DNA from: Mesorhizobium sp. WSM4311
Lineage (GTDB): Bacteria; Pseudomonadota; Alphaproteobacteria; Rhizobiales; Rhizobiaceae
Length of the DNA stretch: 64,000 bases
Assembly: GCF_002295115.1 (NCBI RefSeq)
Contig: NZ_NSFV01000014.1
Location: 88,703 to 152,702, forward strand
Direction of reading: 5' to 3'
Positions within the stretch are counted from its first letter, which is position 1. Each line of letters starts with the position of its first letter. The translations under genes were made by a program, and so were the position numbers. The notes beneath the pieces are model-generated. The model had not been told where the DNA came from, searched no databases, and was given only the letters and a program-made list of their open reading frames with translations. Below, piece after piece: positions 7,991-16,744 of this stretch.

Positions 7991-8926
7991 ATGGATTTCA
8001 GCACGGGTCATGGCTACCTCCTCATTGGCGGCCTCATCCTGGTCGGCACCGGGCTGCTGATCCTGTCGCTGATCGTCAATCTTGGCGTCGCCCACAGCGT
8101 GCGCAACGACGTGCGCCATCGTGAAAAGCTGCTCGAATATTATCGCAACATCTTCTCACAGCTGGGCGTGATCCTGATCGGCATCGGCGTGTCGCTGTTC
8201 ATCTTCTTCTTCCAGCAGAACTATCAGGACCAGCGCCGGCGCGAGACCGAGCTGCAGCAGGTTCTCGCCAAACTCGCCGCGCGCATTGCCCGCGGCGCGC
8301 CGGTGATGCAGTCGCTGGAAGAATTCGACGAGTTGCTGGATGAAGGCGGACCCTATCTCAGCCCCCAGCTTGGCGGCAAGAACACCGCCGTCAGCCTCCA
8401 CGGGACAGAGCTCGGCAAACAGGCGGCCAGGATCCTGCTGGTCGAGCGAGACGTCGATCTCGCGGACTTCGAGGTGCTGAACCTGTCGCGCGATTTCGAA
8501 TCCTCTTTCGTCGTCAACGAGCTGGATTCCAGGCTGTGGTTCGACATAGTGCGCGACGAGAGCGAGATCAAATACGCCACCACCCAGCTCGCCCTCGACT
8601 ACAAGGACCTGCGGGACACGATCGGCGGCGATCCGCCGGAGGCAGCGGTCGCCGACCCGGAAAAGGAGAGCCGGGTCAAGCGGGAGGTGCTCGACATCTT
8701 CTACGATGCCGATCTGCTGCGCCAGCGCTCCAGGCAGCATCTGGCCCGCGCCTGCTGGCTGTTCAGCCAAGGGCGTGGCTTCATCGGCGCGGCCCCGGTC
8801 AATGCGATCGAGGCCGATGCCAGGTCGCACCAGGAATGGCTCGATCGCTCGAAGCCGGTGTTGTCGCAGGCGAAGTCGGGCAGCGGCGATTGCTTCACAC
8901 TGCTCCGGTTCGGCCAGGGGTCTTGA
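7991..8926 (+). CDS. Membrane-anchored protein of unknown function
   Basis: A 311-residue protein with two N-terminal membrane helices (about residues 10-36 and 57-75, separated by a short basic loop with RNDVRHREKLLEYYRN), then a Q/R/E-rich probable coiled coil (QQNYQDQRRRETELQQVLAK) and a mostly soluble C-terminal domain. The topology suggests a small two-helix anchor with the long C-terminal region on one side of the inner membrane. No family was recognised. It stands alone between a LysR gene and a gap. Confidence 0.7.
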   Translation: MDFSTGHGYLLIGGLILVGTGLLILSLIVNLGVAHSVRNDVRHREKLLEYYRNIFSQLGVILIGIGVSLFIFFFQQNYQDQRRRETELQQVLAKLAARIARGAPVMQSLEEFDELLDEGGPYLSPQLGGKNTAVSLHGTELGKQAARILLVERDVDLADFEVLNLSRDFESSFVVNELDSRLWFDIVRDESEIKYATTQLALDYKDLRDTIGGDPPEAAVADPEKESRVKREVLDIFYDADLLRQRSRQHLARACWLFSQGRGFIGAAPVNAIEADARSHQEWLDRSKPVLSQAKSGSGDCFTLLRFGQGS

Positions 8927-9227
8927 GTTGGGGGCGATAGGCAAGGCCCGCTGCTCGGTGACAAAACCAATCACTTTCAAAGACCGGGTTGGCCGGGAGA
9001 CACATTCATAGTGGTCCGAGCGTTGGTACCCGGACTTCGACAATGGCGCCCCAGATTCCAAAGGAGTAGGCTTCACTCTGTACCTAAACCTCTTGGCTGG
9101 TCGAATGAGGTTTTCGATGAACCCCCTTCGACGGCCCCCCATTCTCATCTAGTTCAGTGCTCGCAAAATTGGAGGTAGACCAAAGCGAGGGGTTCGTGAG
9201 TGGGACAGCCTCGACCTTCTTGCTACG
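8927..9227. other. Intergenic gap, no gene seen
   Basis: A 301-base gap between two orphan genes facing each other. I see no convincing reading frame with a ribosome site, no strong hairpin and no RNA gene. Confidence 0.5.
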
Positions 9228-9611
9228 TCACGAGGATAAGATCACCGTTGCCGCCCCAAGGGCCGCGAGGACCTGCTGGTAGGTCTCGGCGACAAGTGTG
9301 AACGTGCCATTTTCCGCAATGATAGCGCAATGACCGGTTTTCGTTTCATGTATTTCAACAATGGCGTCAGCATTGAACCACGTAGGAATTGAAGCCTTCC
9401 CACCCACAAATAGGCGAAAAGTCACAATTCTTGCCTGGGTCATTATTCGCGCGGCGATAACTTCGGCCGCCTCGGCCGTTTCATCGCTCCAATTGCTACA
9501 AATTATGCTGGTCCCCGACTTTGACGTATGTCTGTCGACATACAAAAGCTGAACCAAATTTCTAGGATTTATAGATGACGTAAGCCCGTCGCTGTTTACG
9601 AATTCGATCAT
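9228..9611 (-). CDS. Hypothetical protein, 127 residues
   Basis: An orphan protein starting MIEFVNSDGLTSSINPRNLV. The start is well supported: GGGAGGAAACG lies directly before the ATG at 9611. No signal peptide or membrane span is evident; it looks like a small mixed alpha/beta protein. Base composition is clearly lower in GC than the neighbours, with many AT-ending codons, suggesting recent acquisition. No family recognised. Confidence 0.6.
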   Translation of the reverse strand: MIEFVNSDGLTSSINPRNLVQLLYVDRHTSKSGTSIICSNWSDETAEAAEVIAARIMTQARIVTFRLFVGGKASIPTWFNADAIVEIHETKTGHCAIIAENGTFTLVAETYQQVLAALGAATVILSS

Positions 9612-9839
9612 CGTTTCCTCCCTCGCAAGTTGCTACATTGATCGCTTACCCTTATGTAGTCAACAAGTATTCAAATCGAACTGCGCCATTGGTCAGCTTT
9701 ACTTAGGTACGGAAGCGACATGGATCGCCCCATACGCCGAGACCGATGCTGCCGGGCATGTCTGGGAAGCTGCTCCGACTCTTCTGACTAGGTGTCTGAA
9801 ATGGGCCGGAAGCGGACTGTCCGTTTCCGACCCCGCCAC

Positions 9840-10967
9840 TTACCCCGCGTTGCTTACTTCGTCGCTGAGCGCACGCTCGTTGGGATCGATCGAACCCAAA
9901 TTCTTGACAACCCGGAACCGACCGCCCTGCGCCTGCGCGATGTACATGTTCATGCGAACATGGTGCTGGCCGGGGACCATTTCGGCCGGGCCACCCGGTC
10001 CCTCGCTGATGCGGGCGTGATCGAGCGCCCGGATGACCGCGTCCCGCTCGGCACTGCCCGCTTCCTTCACCGCCGCTTCCCACATCTTGATCGCCCGGTA
10101 GTGCCCGGTGCATCCGCTGCCCGCGGTCAGGGTAGCGCCACCGGGGAACCGTTCACCGTAGCGGCGCAACAGCGCGCGACCGAACGGTTCGTCGAGTTCC
10201 TGGTAGTAGTCGAGGCAGCTGTAGAGGCCTTCGATCTGATCGGACGGCACCAGATTGAAGAAGTTCTCGTCGAAGTAGGTGCAGACGATCTTGCCGCCGC
10301 GTTTGCCGAAACCCGCCTTGTGCAACTCTTCGAGAAACGGCGTCAGGCCCGGCGGGACGATGGTGTTGAAAACCACGTCGGTGCCGCTCGCCATGATCTG
10401 CTGCACCGTCCGCCGGAAATCGACGGTGTCCAGCGGAAAATACTCCTCGCCGACGATCTCGCCGCCATTGGCGCGCACCGCCCGGCTCGCCGCCTTGTTC
10501 AGCAAATGGGGCCAGATGTAGTCGGCCGATGGCAAATAGAACCGCTTCGCGCCGGTGCTGTTCATGAGCCATGGTATCAGCGGCTCGACCTGCTGGGCGG
10601 GCACGGGCCCGGTGCAGAAGATCAGCGGATCGTTTTCCTGTCCCTCATACTGTTCGGTGTAGATGTAGAGCGTCCTGCCCCGGGTGACCGCCTCGCTCTT
10701 GATGGCCAGGCGGGTCGAACTGTAGATGCCGCCGACGACCACGTCGACCTTGTCGACGTCGACCAGTTTCGCGGCCCTTGCCTTGGCAACGCTGTCCGTG
10801 GTCTCGCCATCCTCGATGACGAGTTCCACCGGCCGGCCGAGCAAGCCGCCTTTGGCGTTGATGTCGTCGACAAGCATGGTGGTGAGGTTCGCATTTGCGA
10901 CGCCCATGAAAGACAATGGGCCGGTGAGTTCGGCGACAAGGCCGATCTTGATGGGTTTCGGATCCAT
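9840..10967 (-). CDS. Periplasmic-binding-fold protein, amide/urea type, without signal peptide
   Basis: A 375-residue type I periplasmic-binding protein of the FmdD/UrtA/AmiC group, opening with MDPKPIKIGLVAELTGPLSF and containing the DINAKGGLLGRPVELVIEDG segment typical of the family. The start at 10967 has GGAG 7 bases upstream. No secretion signal precedes the domain even if the frame is extended to 11039. No permease or ATPase gene is adjacent. It may therefore be a cytoplasmic ligand sensor like AmiC rather than a transporter part. It is the last gene of a minus-strand series led by an HD-GYP/LuxR protein. Confidence 0.8.
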   Translation of the reverse strand: MDPKPIKIGLVAELTGPLSFMGVANANLTTMLVDDINAKGGLLGRPVELVIEDGETTDSVAKARAAKLVDVDKVDVVVGGIYSSTRLAIKSEAVTRGRTLYIYTEQYEGQENDPLIFCTGPVPAQQVEPLIPWLMNSTGAKRFYLPSADYIWPHLLNKAASRAVRANGGEIVGEEYFPLDTVDFRRTVQQIMASGTDVVFNTIVPPGLTPFLEELHKAGFGKRGGKIVCTYFDENFFNLVPSDQIEGLYSCLDYYQELDEPFGRALLRRYGERFPGGATLTAGSGCTGHYRAIKMWEAAVKEAGSAERDAVIRALDHARISEGPGGPAEMVPGQHHVRMNMYIAQAQGGRFRVVKNLGSIDPNERALSDEVSNAG

Positions 10968-11038
10968 TTGATTTCTCCAAATCTTGGGGTTCGTCGGGGG
11001 CGCGCCGCCTGGCGGCAGGCGGCACCCGGTGCGGGACA

Positions 11039-11311
11039 TCAGGCCTCGTAGTGGCCGAGCAGCAGTGCCGCCTGCGGCTTGCCGACATGGCCGGCTTCCT
11101 GCAGGATCGCTGGCACCTCCGGATCGGACACGAAATTCTTCCAGCCCTCGGCGTCCCAGTCGAAGATCGCCCAGACGCGGTCGGGCTCGCTGGGGTCGCG
11201 GAAGACGGTCGCGCCGTTCGAGCCGTGCAGCCGGCGCTTGTCGGCGCCCTTGGTCGAAAAGATACGGATGAAGTGGTCGATATCAGCCACTTTGGTCGTT
11301 GCGAGCAGCAT
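11039..11311 (-). CDS. Small conserved-looking protein, possible dimeric alpha/beta-barrel
   Basis: A 90-residue protein starting MLLATTKVADIDHFIRIFST with AGGAGG 7 bases before the ATG. The length and the pattern of an N-terminal strand-helix followed by VWAIFDWDAEGWKNFV and a helix resemble ferredoxin-like dimeric barrel proteins (ABM/DUF type), but no family can be named confidently. It lies between the HD-GYP/LuxR gene and the signal-less binding protein on the same strand and may work with the latter. Confidence 0.7.
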   Translation of the reverse strand: MLLATTKVADIDHFIRIFSTKGADKRRLHGSNGATVFRDPSEPDRVWAIFDWDAEGWKNFVSDPEVPAILQEAGHVGKPQAALLLGHYEA

Positions 11312-11363
11312 CTGATTTCCTCCTGTCGGTTGCGGCCGTCATTGGCCTGTCGACGGGATCACG

Positions 11364-11389
11364 ATGCGCGCCCTGGAGCAGGCGCGCAT
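11364..11389. promoter_or_regulatory. Inverted repeat between HD-GYP/LuxR gene and downstream gene
   Basis: Perfect arms ATGCGCGCC and GGCGCGCAT separated by 8 bases, between the LuxR-type gene's stop and the next start on the minus strand. No T-run follows on either strand, so it is more likely an operator or mRNA hairpin than an intrinsic terminator. Confidence 0.4.
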
Positions 11390-11401
11390 GGGGTGGATTC
11401 C

Positions 11402-12979
11402 CTATGCCGGCGTTTCGCCCGGCCGGACAAGGCCGTGCTCGACCGCGTAGAGCGCGGCCGCGGCACGGGTGGTCACGCCGATCTTGGCATAGACGCTCTG
11501 GATATGGTGGTCCGCGGTCTTGGGCGAGATGTCGAGCTTTCGGGCCACTTCCTTCGCCGTAAGTCCGGCGGCGATCACGCGCAGCACCTCGACCTCGCGC
11601 GGCGTCATTCCGGCCAGCGCTCGCGGCACGGCCCGCCGCGACGGCTGCCCGGCGAAGGACAATACGGCCTCGGCGGCGTCGGGGCAGATACAGCCGTCAC
11701 GCACGGCGGCTCGCAGCTGCGCCGCCGCCGCCTCGCTGGACAGCGCCTTGCGATGCGGACGTTCCTCTCGCGACGTCTGGAAGGCTTCGGCGGCGGCCAG
11801 GATCCTTGCCGCCGGGGACAGGTCCGAGCCGCCGACCTTGCGGTGATAGCCCGAGCCGTCCAGGCGCTCGTGATGGCGAAGCACGAGCGCGGCCATCGCC
11901 TCGCCCTCGCGACCGAACGAGGCCAGGGCCCGCTCGCCGTAATAGGCGTGCAGCTGTGCCGCGTCGCGTTCGCGCACCGACAGCGGACCGTTGCGCATCC
12001 AGGTCGCCACCGGCACCACCAGTTCGCCAATGTCATGGATGCAGCCCGACCAGCGCAGCGCGCGAACATCAGGGTCGGGCAGCCCGATCCGCTTACCCGC
12101 ACCCGCGGCCAGTTCCGACACCATCCTCGAATGGCCCTGCGTAAACGGCATGCGCATGTCGATCATGTCGGCTATGGCCAGGAACGCCTCGTCGCAAGCC
12201 CCCTCATCCAGCGTCACCGGCGGATCCGGCTCGAGCGCCAGGATGGTCTCGCGGTCGACCGTCGCGCCGATGCCCGCCATCAGGACCGCCGCGTTGGCCG
12301 AGACGAGCCGAGCCAGATCCGCTTCGTACGGACCGTCGCCGCGGCTGGCGACGGTTTCGGCCATCCCGTCGATGCCGACGGCATCGCTGAGCGCAATCGC
12401 ATCCTGCGCCAATGTGATCAGGCGCACGGCGGGCAGGACATCCTCGCCACTCAGCCCGCGCGGCAGGCCCTTGCCGTCCCAGCGTTCGTAGATCTGCCCG
12501 AGATTGCGCCGGATCTCGTCGGACAGGCCGAGCCGCTCGCCGATCCGCTGCGCGACCTCGCAATGCGCGGTGAGCACCGGGCGCGCCACCGCGAGCGCCT
12601 GCGACATCGCGGCCTCGATCGCCCTGCCCTGCGCGTCAGGCTCGAGATCGTAGTAGAATCGCTTGAAGGCCTGCACGAAGACCCTGCCCAGTTCCGCTCG
12701 ATTGCCCATGTCGAGACCGACAAGATCCTGGCGCAGCGCGATTTCGTCGCCGAACGTGGCCGCCAGAAGGTCCGTGTCGGCATTGCAGCCGACATAGCGC
12801 AGCATCGACTGATGGTAGGCGCTGCGCCGAACCTCATCGGAAACGCCCGCAAGCTCGGCGATCCGCATTGCAAGCACGCAGGATTTCAGCGCGAAGTCGC
12901 GAGAATGGCCCGTGGCGAGGTCCGAGGCATAGGCCAGGACCATCATGAAGTCCGCCCGGCGTATCGAGACAGCTGTCAT
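11402..12979 (-). CDS. HD-GYP-type phosphohydrolase fused to LuxR DNA-binding domain
   Basis: A 525-residue protein. The central domain has HD-GYP hallmarks: HDIGEL and, further on, HHERLDGSGYH. An earlier half carries a degenerate counterpart (RWDGKGLPRGLSGEDVLPAV) without the HD pair, so the N-terminal part looks like an inactive duplicate. The C-terminal ~65 residues are a LuxR/GerE helix-turn-helix (LTPREVEVLRVIAAGLTAKE...). HD-GYP domains hydrolyse cyclic di-GMP, though this variant may act on another nucleotide. Fusion to LuxR suggests a direct link from nucleotide or ligand state to transcription. It diverges from a class III cyclase gene 266 bases away. Confidence 0.88.
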   Translation of the reverse strand: MTAVSIRRADFMMVLAYASDLATGHSRDFALKSCVLAMRIAELAGVSDEVRRSAYHQSMLRYVGCNADTDLLAATFGDEIALRQDLVGLDMGNRAELGRVFVQAFKRFYYDLEPDAQGRAIEAAMSQALAVARPVLTAHCEVAQRIGERLGLSDEIRRNLGQIYERWDGKGLPRGLSGEDVLPAVRLITLAQDAIALSDAVGIDGMAETVASRGDGPYEADLARLVSANAAVLMAGIGATVDRETILALEPDPPVTLDEGACDEAFLAIADMIDMRMPFTQGHSRMVSELAAGAGKRIGLPDPDVRALRWSGCIHDIGELVVPVATWMRNGPLSVRERDAAQLHAYYGERALASFGREGEAMAALVLRHHERLDGSGYHRKVGGSDLSPAARILAAAEAFQTSREERPHRKALSSEAAAAQLRAAVRDGCICPDAAEAVLSFAGQPSRRAVPRALAGMTPREVEVLRVIAAGLTAKEVARKLDISPKTADHHIQSVYAKIGVTTRAAAALYAVEHGLVRPGETPA

Positions 12980-13245
12980 CGCACACCCCCAGTGATCCCT
13001 ATGCTAGCCCCCTGCACCGCCGATACCTAGGGGAAAAAATCTCGAGCCGGATGCAGGTCCTGCGAGAAACAGAGTGTTCTGTTTTGGGGCCGAGTTCTGA
13101 CTGTCGGCTTCCGGGCGTCGAGGCTTGAATAGCTGCCGTTAGGCGCGCGCTAATTTCAACGACGACTTTCGCCAGGATCGCACCCATCGAATGGGGAGGC
13201 GCTCAACGGTTCGTTGTGCTAACCTCGATAGCCGCGGAGGGCGCT

Positions 13246-15069
13246 ATGGGTGAGAATCGCAAGCTAGCCGCAATTCTAGCCGCAGACGTGGTCGGATATA
13301 GTCGGCTCGCCAGCGAAGACGAAGATCGCACCTTGGCGAGGTTGCGGGCACTACGCAGCGACCTGATCGATCCGACCATCGCCGTGCACAACGGGCGCGT
13401 GATCAAGCGCACCGGGGATGGAGCGCTGGTCGAGTTCCGCAGCGTGGTGGATGCCGTGCGCTGCGCTATCGAGGTGCAGAACGGAATGGTGGAGCGCAAC
13501 GCCGGTGTACCGCAGGACCGTCGCATCGAGTTCCGGATCGGCATTCATCTGGGAGACGTTGTCGAGGAAAGCGACGGCGACCTGATGGGCGATGGTGTCA
13601 ACATCGCTTCGCGTCTGGAGGGCGTTGCGGCGCCCGGGGCCATCTGCCTGTCCGAAGATGCCTATCGCCAGGTCAAAGCGAGGCTCAACCTCTCGGTCGC
13701 CGATCTCGGCAGCACGCAGCTCAAGAACATCGCCGAGCCGATCCGAGTTTATTCGCTGGCGGTCGGTGCCGCCGGCGCGAAGGCGATCGCGACGTCGGAA
13801 CCCTCGACGAGCCGGCCGGCAGGATCAAAGTCGGCAAAGCTGTCGATCGCCGTCCTGCCGTTCGCCAATATGAGCGGCGACACCGAGCAGGACTACTTCG
13901 CCGACGGCATCAGCGAAGACATCATAACCGACCTGTCGAAGGTCGCCGGCCTCTCGGTCATCGCCCGCAACTCCAGCTTCACCTACAAAGGCAAGAACAT
14001 CGATGTCCGGACGGTCGGGCGCGAGCTCGGCGTGACTGCGGTGCTCGAGGGCTCGATCCGCCGCGCCGGCAACCGCGTCAGGATCAATGCCCAGTTGATC
14101 GATGCGCGGACCGGGACCCATGTCTGGGCGGACCGCTACGACCGCGACATGACCGATATCTTCGCGCTGCAGGACGACGTGACGCACCGCATCGTCGAAG
14201 CCCTCAGGGTTGCCCTGACCCCGGCCGAGTCGGCGCGCATCGCCCATACACCAACGAGAAACATCCAGGCGCATGATCTTTTCCTGCGCGGGCGCGAGGT
14301 CTTGTCCGGTCCTGATAAGACAAACGAGACATTCGAGCGCGCGGTCGCCTTGTTCACCCAGGCAATTGAGCTCGACCCCGACTATGCCGAACCGTATGCC
14401 GGCCTGGCTCACGCTTACAACCACGACTTTCAGAACCACTGGAGCGGGCGCACCGACAGCAAGGAACTCTCTGCCCATTATAGTCGGCTGGCGCTCGAGA
14501 AGGACCCCAACCTGCCCTATGGGCATTACATGGCCGCGCTGGTGAAGTTTTGGGAGAAGGATCCGGCCGGACATCGCGAAGAGGTGGAGAAGGCGCTTGC
14601 TCTCAACCCCAACTTCGCACTGGCCTTCGGCCTGCGCGGGGTGGGCAACATCTACAACGGCGCGCCGCTGGAGGCGATTCCGGATCTGAAGCACGCGCTG
14701 CGCCTCGATCCGCTGCAGGGCCATTTGACCTGGCACTTCATCGGCTCGGCTTATCTCCTGGCCGGGCAGTACCAGAAAGCGGTCGAGGCATTTCGCGAGC
14801 GTATCCGCGTGTCGCCCAAGACCGACCTGTCGCGGGGGCTCCTTATTGCCGCGCTTGGCCACCTCGGCGACGTCGATGAAGCACGGCGCGTGAGCGCCGA
14901 GCTAAAAGAGATAAACCCGAGCTATCGCTTTTCAGAGCACGTGGGGCGGCTACCCTTCAGCAATCCGGCCGACGCCGAACGCATCCGGCAGGGCTACGCC
15001 AAGGCGGCGATACCCGAATACGCGGACGAAAGCCCTGCGCCTGCACTAGAGGTTTCGAGGGGCCGCTAG
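13246..15069 (+). CDS. Class III adenylate/guanylate cyclase with TolB-like and TPR regions
   Basis: A 607-residue protein. Residues ~5-165 are a class III nucleotidyl cyclase domain with the metal aspartates in ADVVGYS and GDGALVEF, and VNIASRLEG near the transition-state region. A TolB-like segment follows (SIAVLPFANMSGDTEQDYFA onward, about 202-315), then TPR repeats to the end. The ATG at 13246 with GGAGGG upstream was chosen over a GTG at 13216. This architecture is widespread in rhizobia, which carry many such cyclases. It shares its TolB-like part with the winged-helix protein at 33571. Divergence from the HD-GYP/LuxR gene suggests a joint signalling role (inference). Confidence 0.9.
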   Translation: MGENRKLAAILAADVVGYSRLASEDEDRTLARLRALRSDLIDPTIAVHNGRVIKRTGDGALVEFRSVVDAVRCAIEVQNGMVERNAGVPQDRRIEFRIGIHLGDVVEESDGDLMGDGVNIASRLEGVAAPGAICLSEDAYRQVKARLNLSVADLGSTQLKNIAEPIRVYSLAVGAAGAKAIATSEPSTSRPAGSKSAKLSIAVLPFANMSGDTEQDYFADGISEDIITDLSKVAGLSVIARNSSFTYKGKNIDVRTVGRELGVTAVLEGSIRRAGNRVRINAQLIDARTGTHVWADRYDRDMTDIFALQDDVTHRIVEALRVALTPAESARIAHTPTRNIQAHDLFLRGREVLSGPDKTNETFERAVALFTQAIELDPDYAEPYAGLAHAYNHDFQNHWSGRTDSKELSAHYSRLALEKDPNLPYGHYMAALVKFWEKDPAGHREEVEKALALNPNFALAFGLRGVGNIYNGAPLEAIPDLKHALRLDPLQGHLTWHFIGSAYLLAGQYQKAVEAFRERIRVSPKTDLSRGLLIAALGHLGDVDEARRVSAELKEINPSYRFSEHVGRLPFSNPADAERIRQGYAKAAIPEYADESPAPALEVSRGR

Positions 15070-15632
15070 GTCGGCGGCGCGATGAAGGCCGGCACCATTA
15101 TTAAGTGGGTTTCCCCATCTCGGTGTTGGTATTTTTGATGGTATCCAACCACCTGATGTATTTTGGCGATTGGCAGGATGAAGGACCAAAAATCCTGGCT
15201 TAGTGCCGTTTTCACCAGTTTGGTTGCACCCAGTTAGAATCCGGCAACCGGAATTGAACCGCCGCCAACCAGCTGTCTCATGCGACATCCGCTCATCGAG
15301 GACGATGTCCAGTAAGCCCAACTCCAGGACGAAATATGCAGAGCGACCAAGGTCCCTTGCCATCGCTACGTTAAGACGCGAGGTCGCAGGCGGGTCAGCT
15401 TGGAGGCCGCAAGCAGACGGTCCGGATGCGGCATGCGGGTACCGATAGCAGATGCTTAACTGCGTCGACCCGAAGCGGGCGCGGACTGAATGTCAGAAAA
15501 GCGGCGCTTATGAAACGCTTCCAATTCAGCCTTCAGCTCGCAAACAGTCATGGTTGATTCGTCGATATCCTCGGCATTTTGATGTAAGCGCCCTGCCATG
15601 TCAGCGCCTCCAACGAAGTGCATCCACTGGAG
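15070..15632. other. Long non-coding gap
   Basis: 563 bases between the cyclase gene and a dehydrogenase fragment. Frames here are short, lack ribosome sites and resemble nothing known. Its position at the edge of a zone of broken genes suggests decayed DNA. Confidence 0.5.
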
Positions 15633-16170
15633 TCAGCCGATCTCGATCACGAGCTTGCCTTTCGCGCTGCGGTCCTTGATGGCCTGGTGCGCAAGATGCG
15701 TCTGGTCGAGGCTGAAGCGGCGGGGATCCAGCTGAGGCATCACCTGTCCAGCCTCTACCAGCGTTGTCGCCTCGCGCAGGATCTCGCCATGGTGCGCGCG
15801 TCCCTCGCCGGAGAGCATCGGCAGAAGCGTGAAGACGCCGGAATAAGTGGCGGCGCGGAAGGATAGCGGCGCCAGCGCATGGGTGCCCCAGCCGAGGCAG
15901 CTGACCACATGCCCGAAGCGGCGAATGGCATTGAAGGACCTGTCGAGCGTGGCCCCACCGACTGTGTCGTAGACTACGTCGAAGCCGGCTCCCGCGGTAT
16001 GCTCGGCGACATAGTCCTCGACAGTCCGCGTCTTGTAGTCGATCGGTGTGGCGCCCAGCCCCGAGATGAAGTCCGCCTTCGCGGGCGAATCCGCTGAGAA
16101 GACCTCGGCGCCTAGAGCAACCGCGATCTGGATCGCGACATGTCCGACACCACCGGCGGCCTTGCCGAAT
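15633..16170 (-). pseudogene. Zinc-type alcohol dehydrogenase / quinone oxidoreductase, C-terminal fragment
   Basis: The translated fragment covers the nucleotide-binding half of an MDR dehydrogenase: AAGGVGHVAIQIAVALGAEVF (Rossmann entry), then DYKTRTVEDYVAE and DVVYDTVGG, ending with the usual SAKGKLVIEIG tail. The whole N-terminal GroES-like catalytic half, about 130-150 residues, is missing. Homology stops at about 16160, where it meets the head of an opposite-strand LysR fragment. A frame stays open to 16217, but the first ~19 codons are antisense to LysR sequence and not dehydrogenase-like. It is a remnant of a deletion. Confidence 0.8.
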
Positions 16171-16685
16171 TCGCTGACCTTCATCCGCGCGTCATTGTCG
16201 AACTTCTCACCGACCAACGGTTTTACAGTCTGCCGCGAAGGGAAGCGGATCTCGTCTTCCGAATCCGGCCATTCGGCGAGGCCGAGGTGATCTCTCGACG
16301 GCTGTTACGCATGGACTATGGCGTCTATATCCGCGCCGGCCAGCCACACCCTATGCCGGGCAACGGTGCGGGTTGTGCGATGGTACTGATGGACACGGCG
16401 TTCGGCGGCATGCCCGATGTGGCCTGGATCCAGCGAATGTTGCCCAAGGCGCATGTGGTCCTGCGGAGCAACAATCGCGAAGTCCAAGCCCGGCTCTGCG
16501 CCCTAGGCGCTGGGATTGCAGTGCTGCCACGCCCGCTTGGGGATCCCACGGAAGGTATCGAACGTGTCGATCTCGGAGAACCGCCGCCGACTCGCGATAC
16601 GTGGATCGGCTATCATAGGGACATGCGGCGCATGCGCCGTCTCCGAGCGCTGGTCGATCTGGTGATCGAGCGGCTGGCGAATTGA
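16150..16685 (+). pseudogene. LysR family regulator, C-terminal fragment
   Basis: The frame gives the effector domain of a LysR protein: LAEFADLHPRVIVELLTDQR, then READLVFRIRPFGEAEVISR, and the closing region with GAGIAVLPRPLGD. The DNA-binding domain and the first part of the effector domain, about 110-120 residues, are absent. Homology begins at about 16160, exactly where the opposite-strand dehydrogenase fragment begins. The two genes were probably divergent neighbours whose 5' halves and shared promoter were deleted together. Confidence 0.8.
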
Positions 16686-16744
16686 TCGGCACCAGGCACT
16701 GGTGGAAGGGCCAACATCCTCTCGATGTCTGGCAAGATCATCGA

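Noticed and set aside
11051..13030. A 659-residue plus-strand frame across the HD-GYP/LuxR gene
   Set aside because: Arg/His-rich translation without motifs; HD-GYP and LuxR motifs are on the opposite strand.
15070..15632. Possible tRNA or structured RNA in the gap
   Set aside because: No clover-leaf arms or conserved TPsiC-type sequence found by eye.
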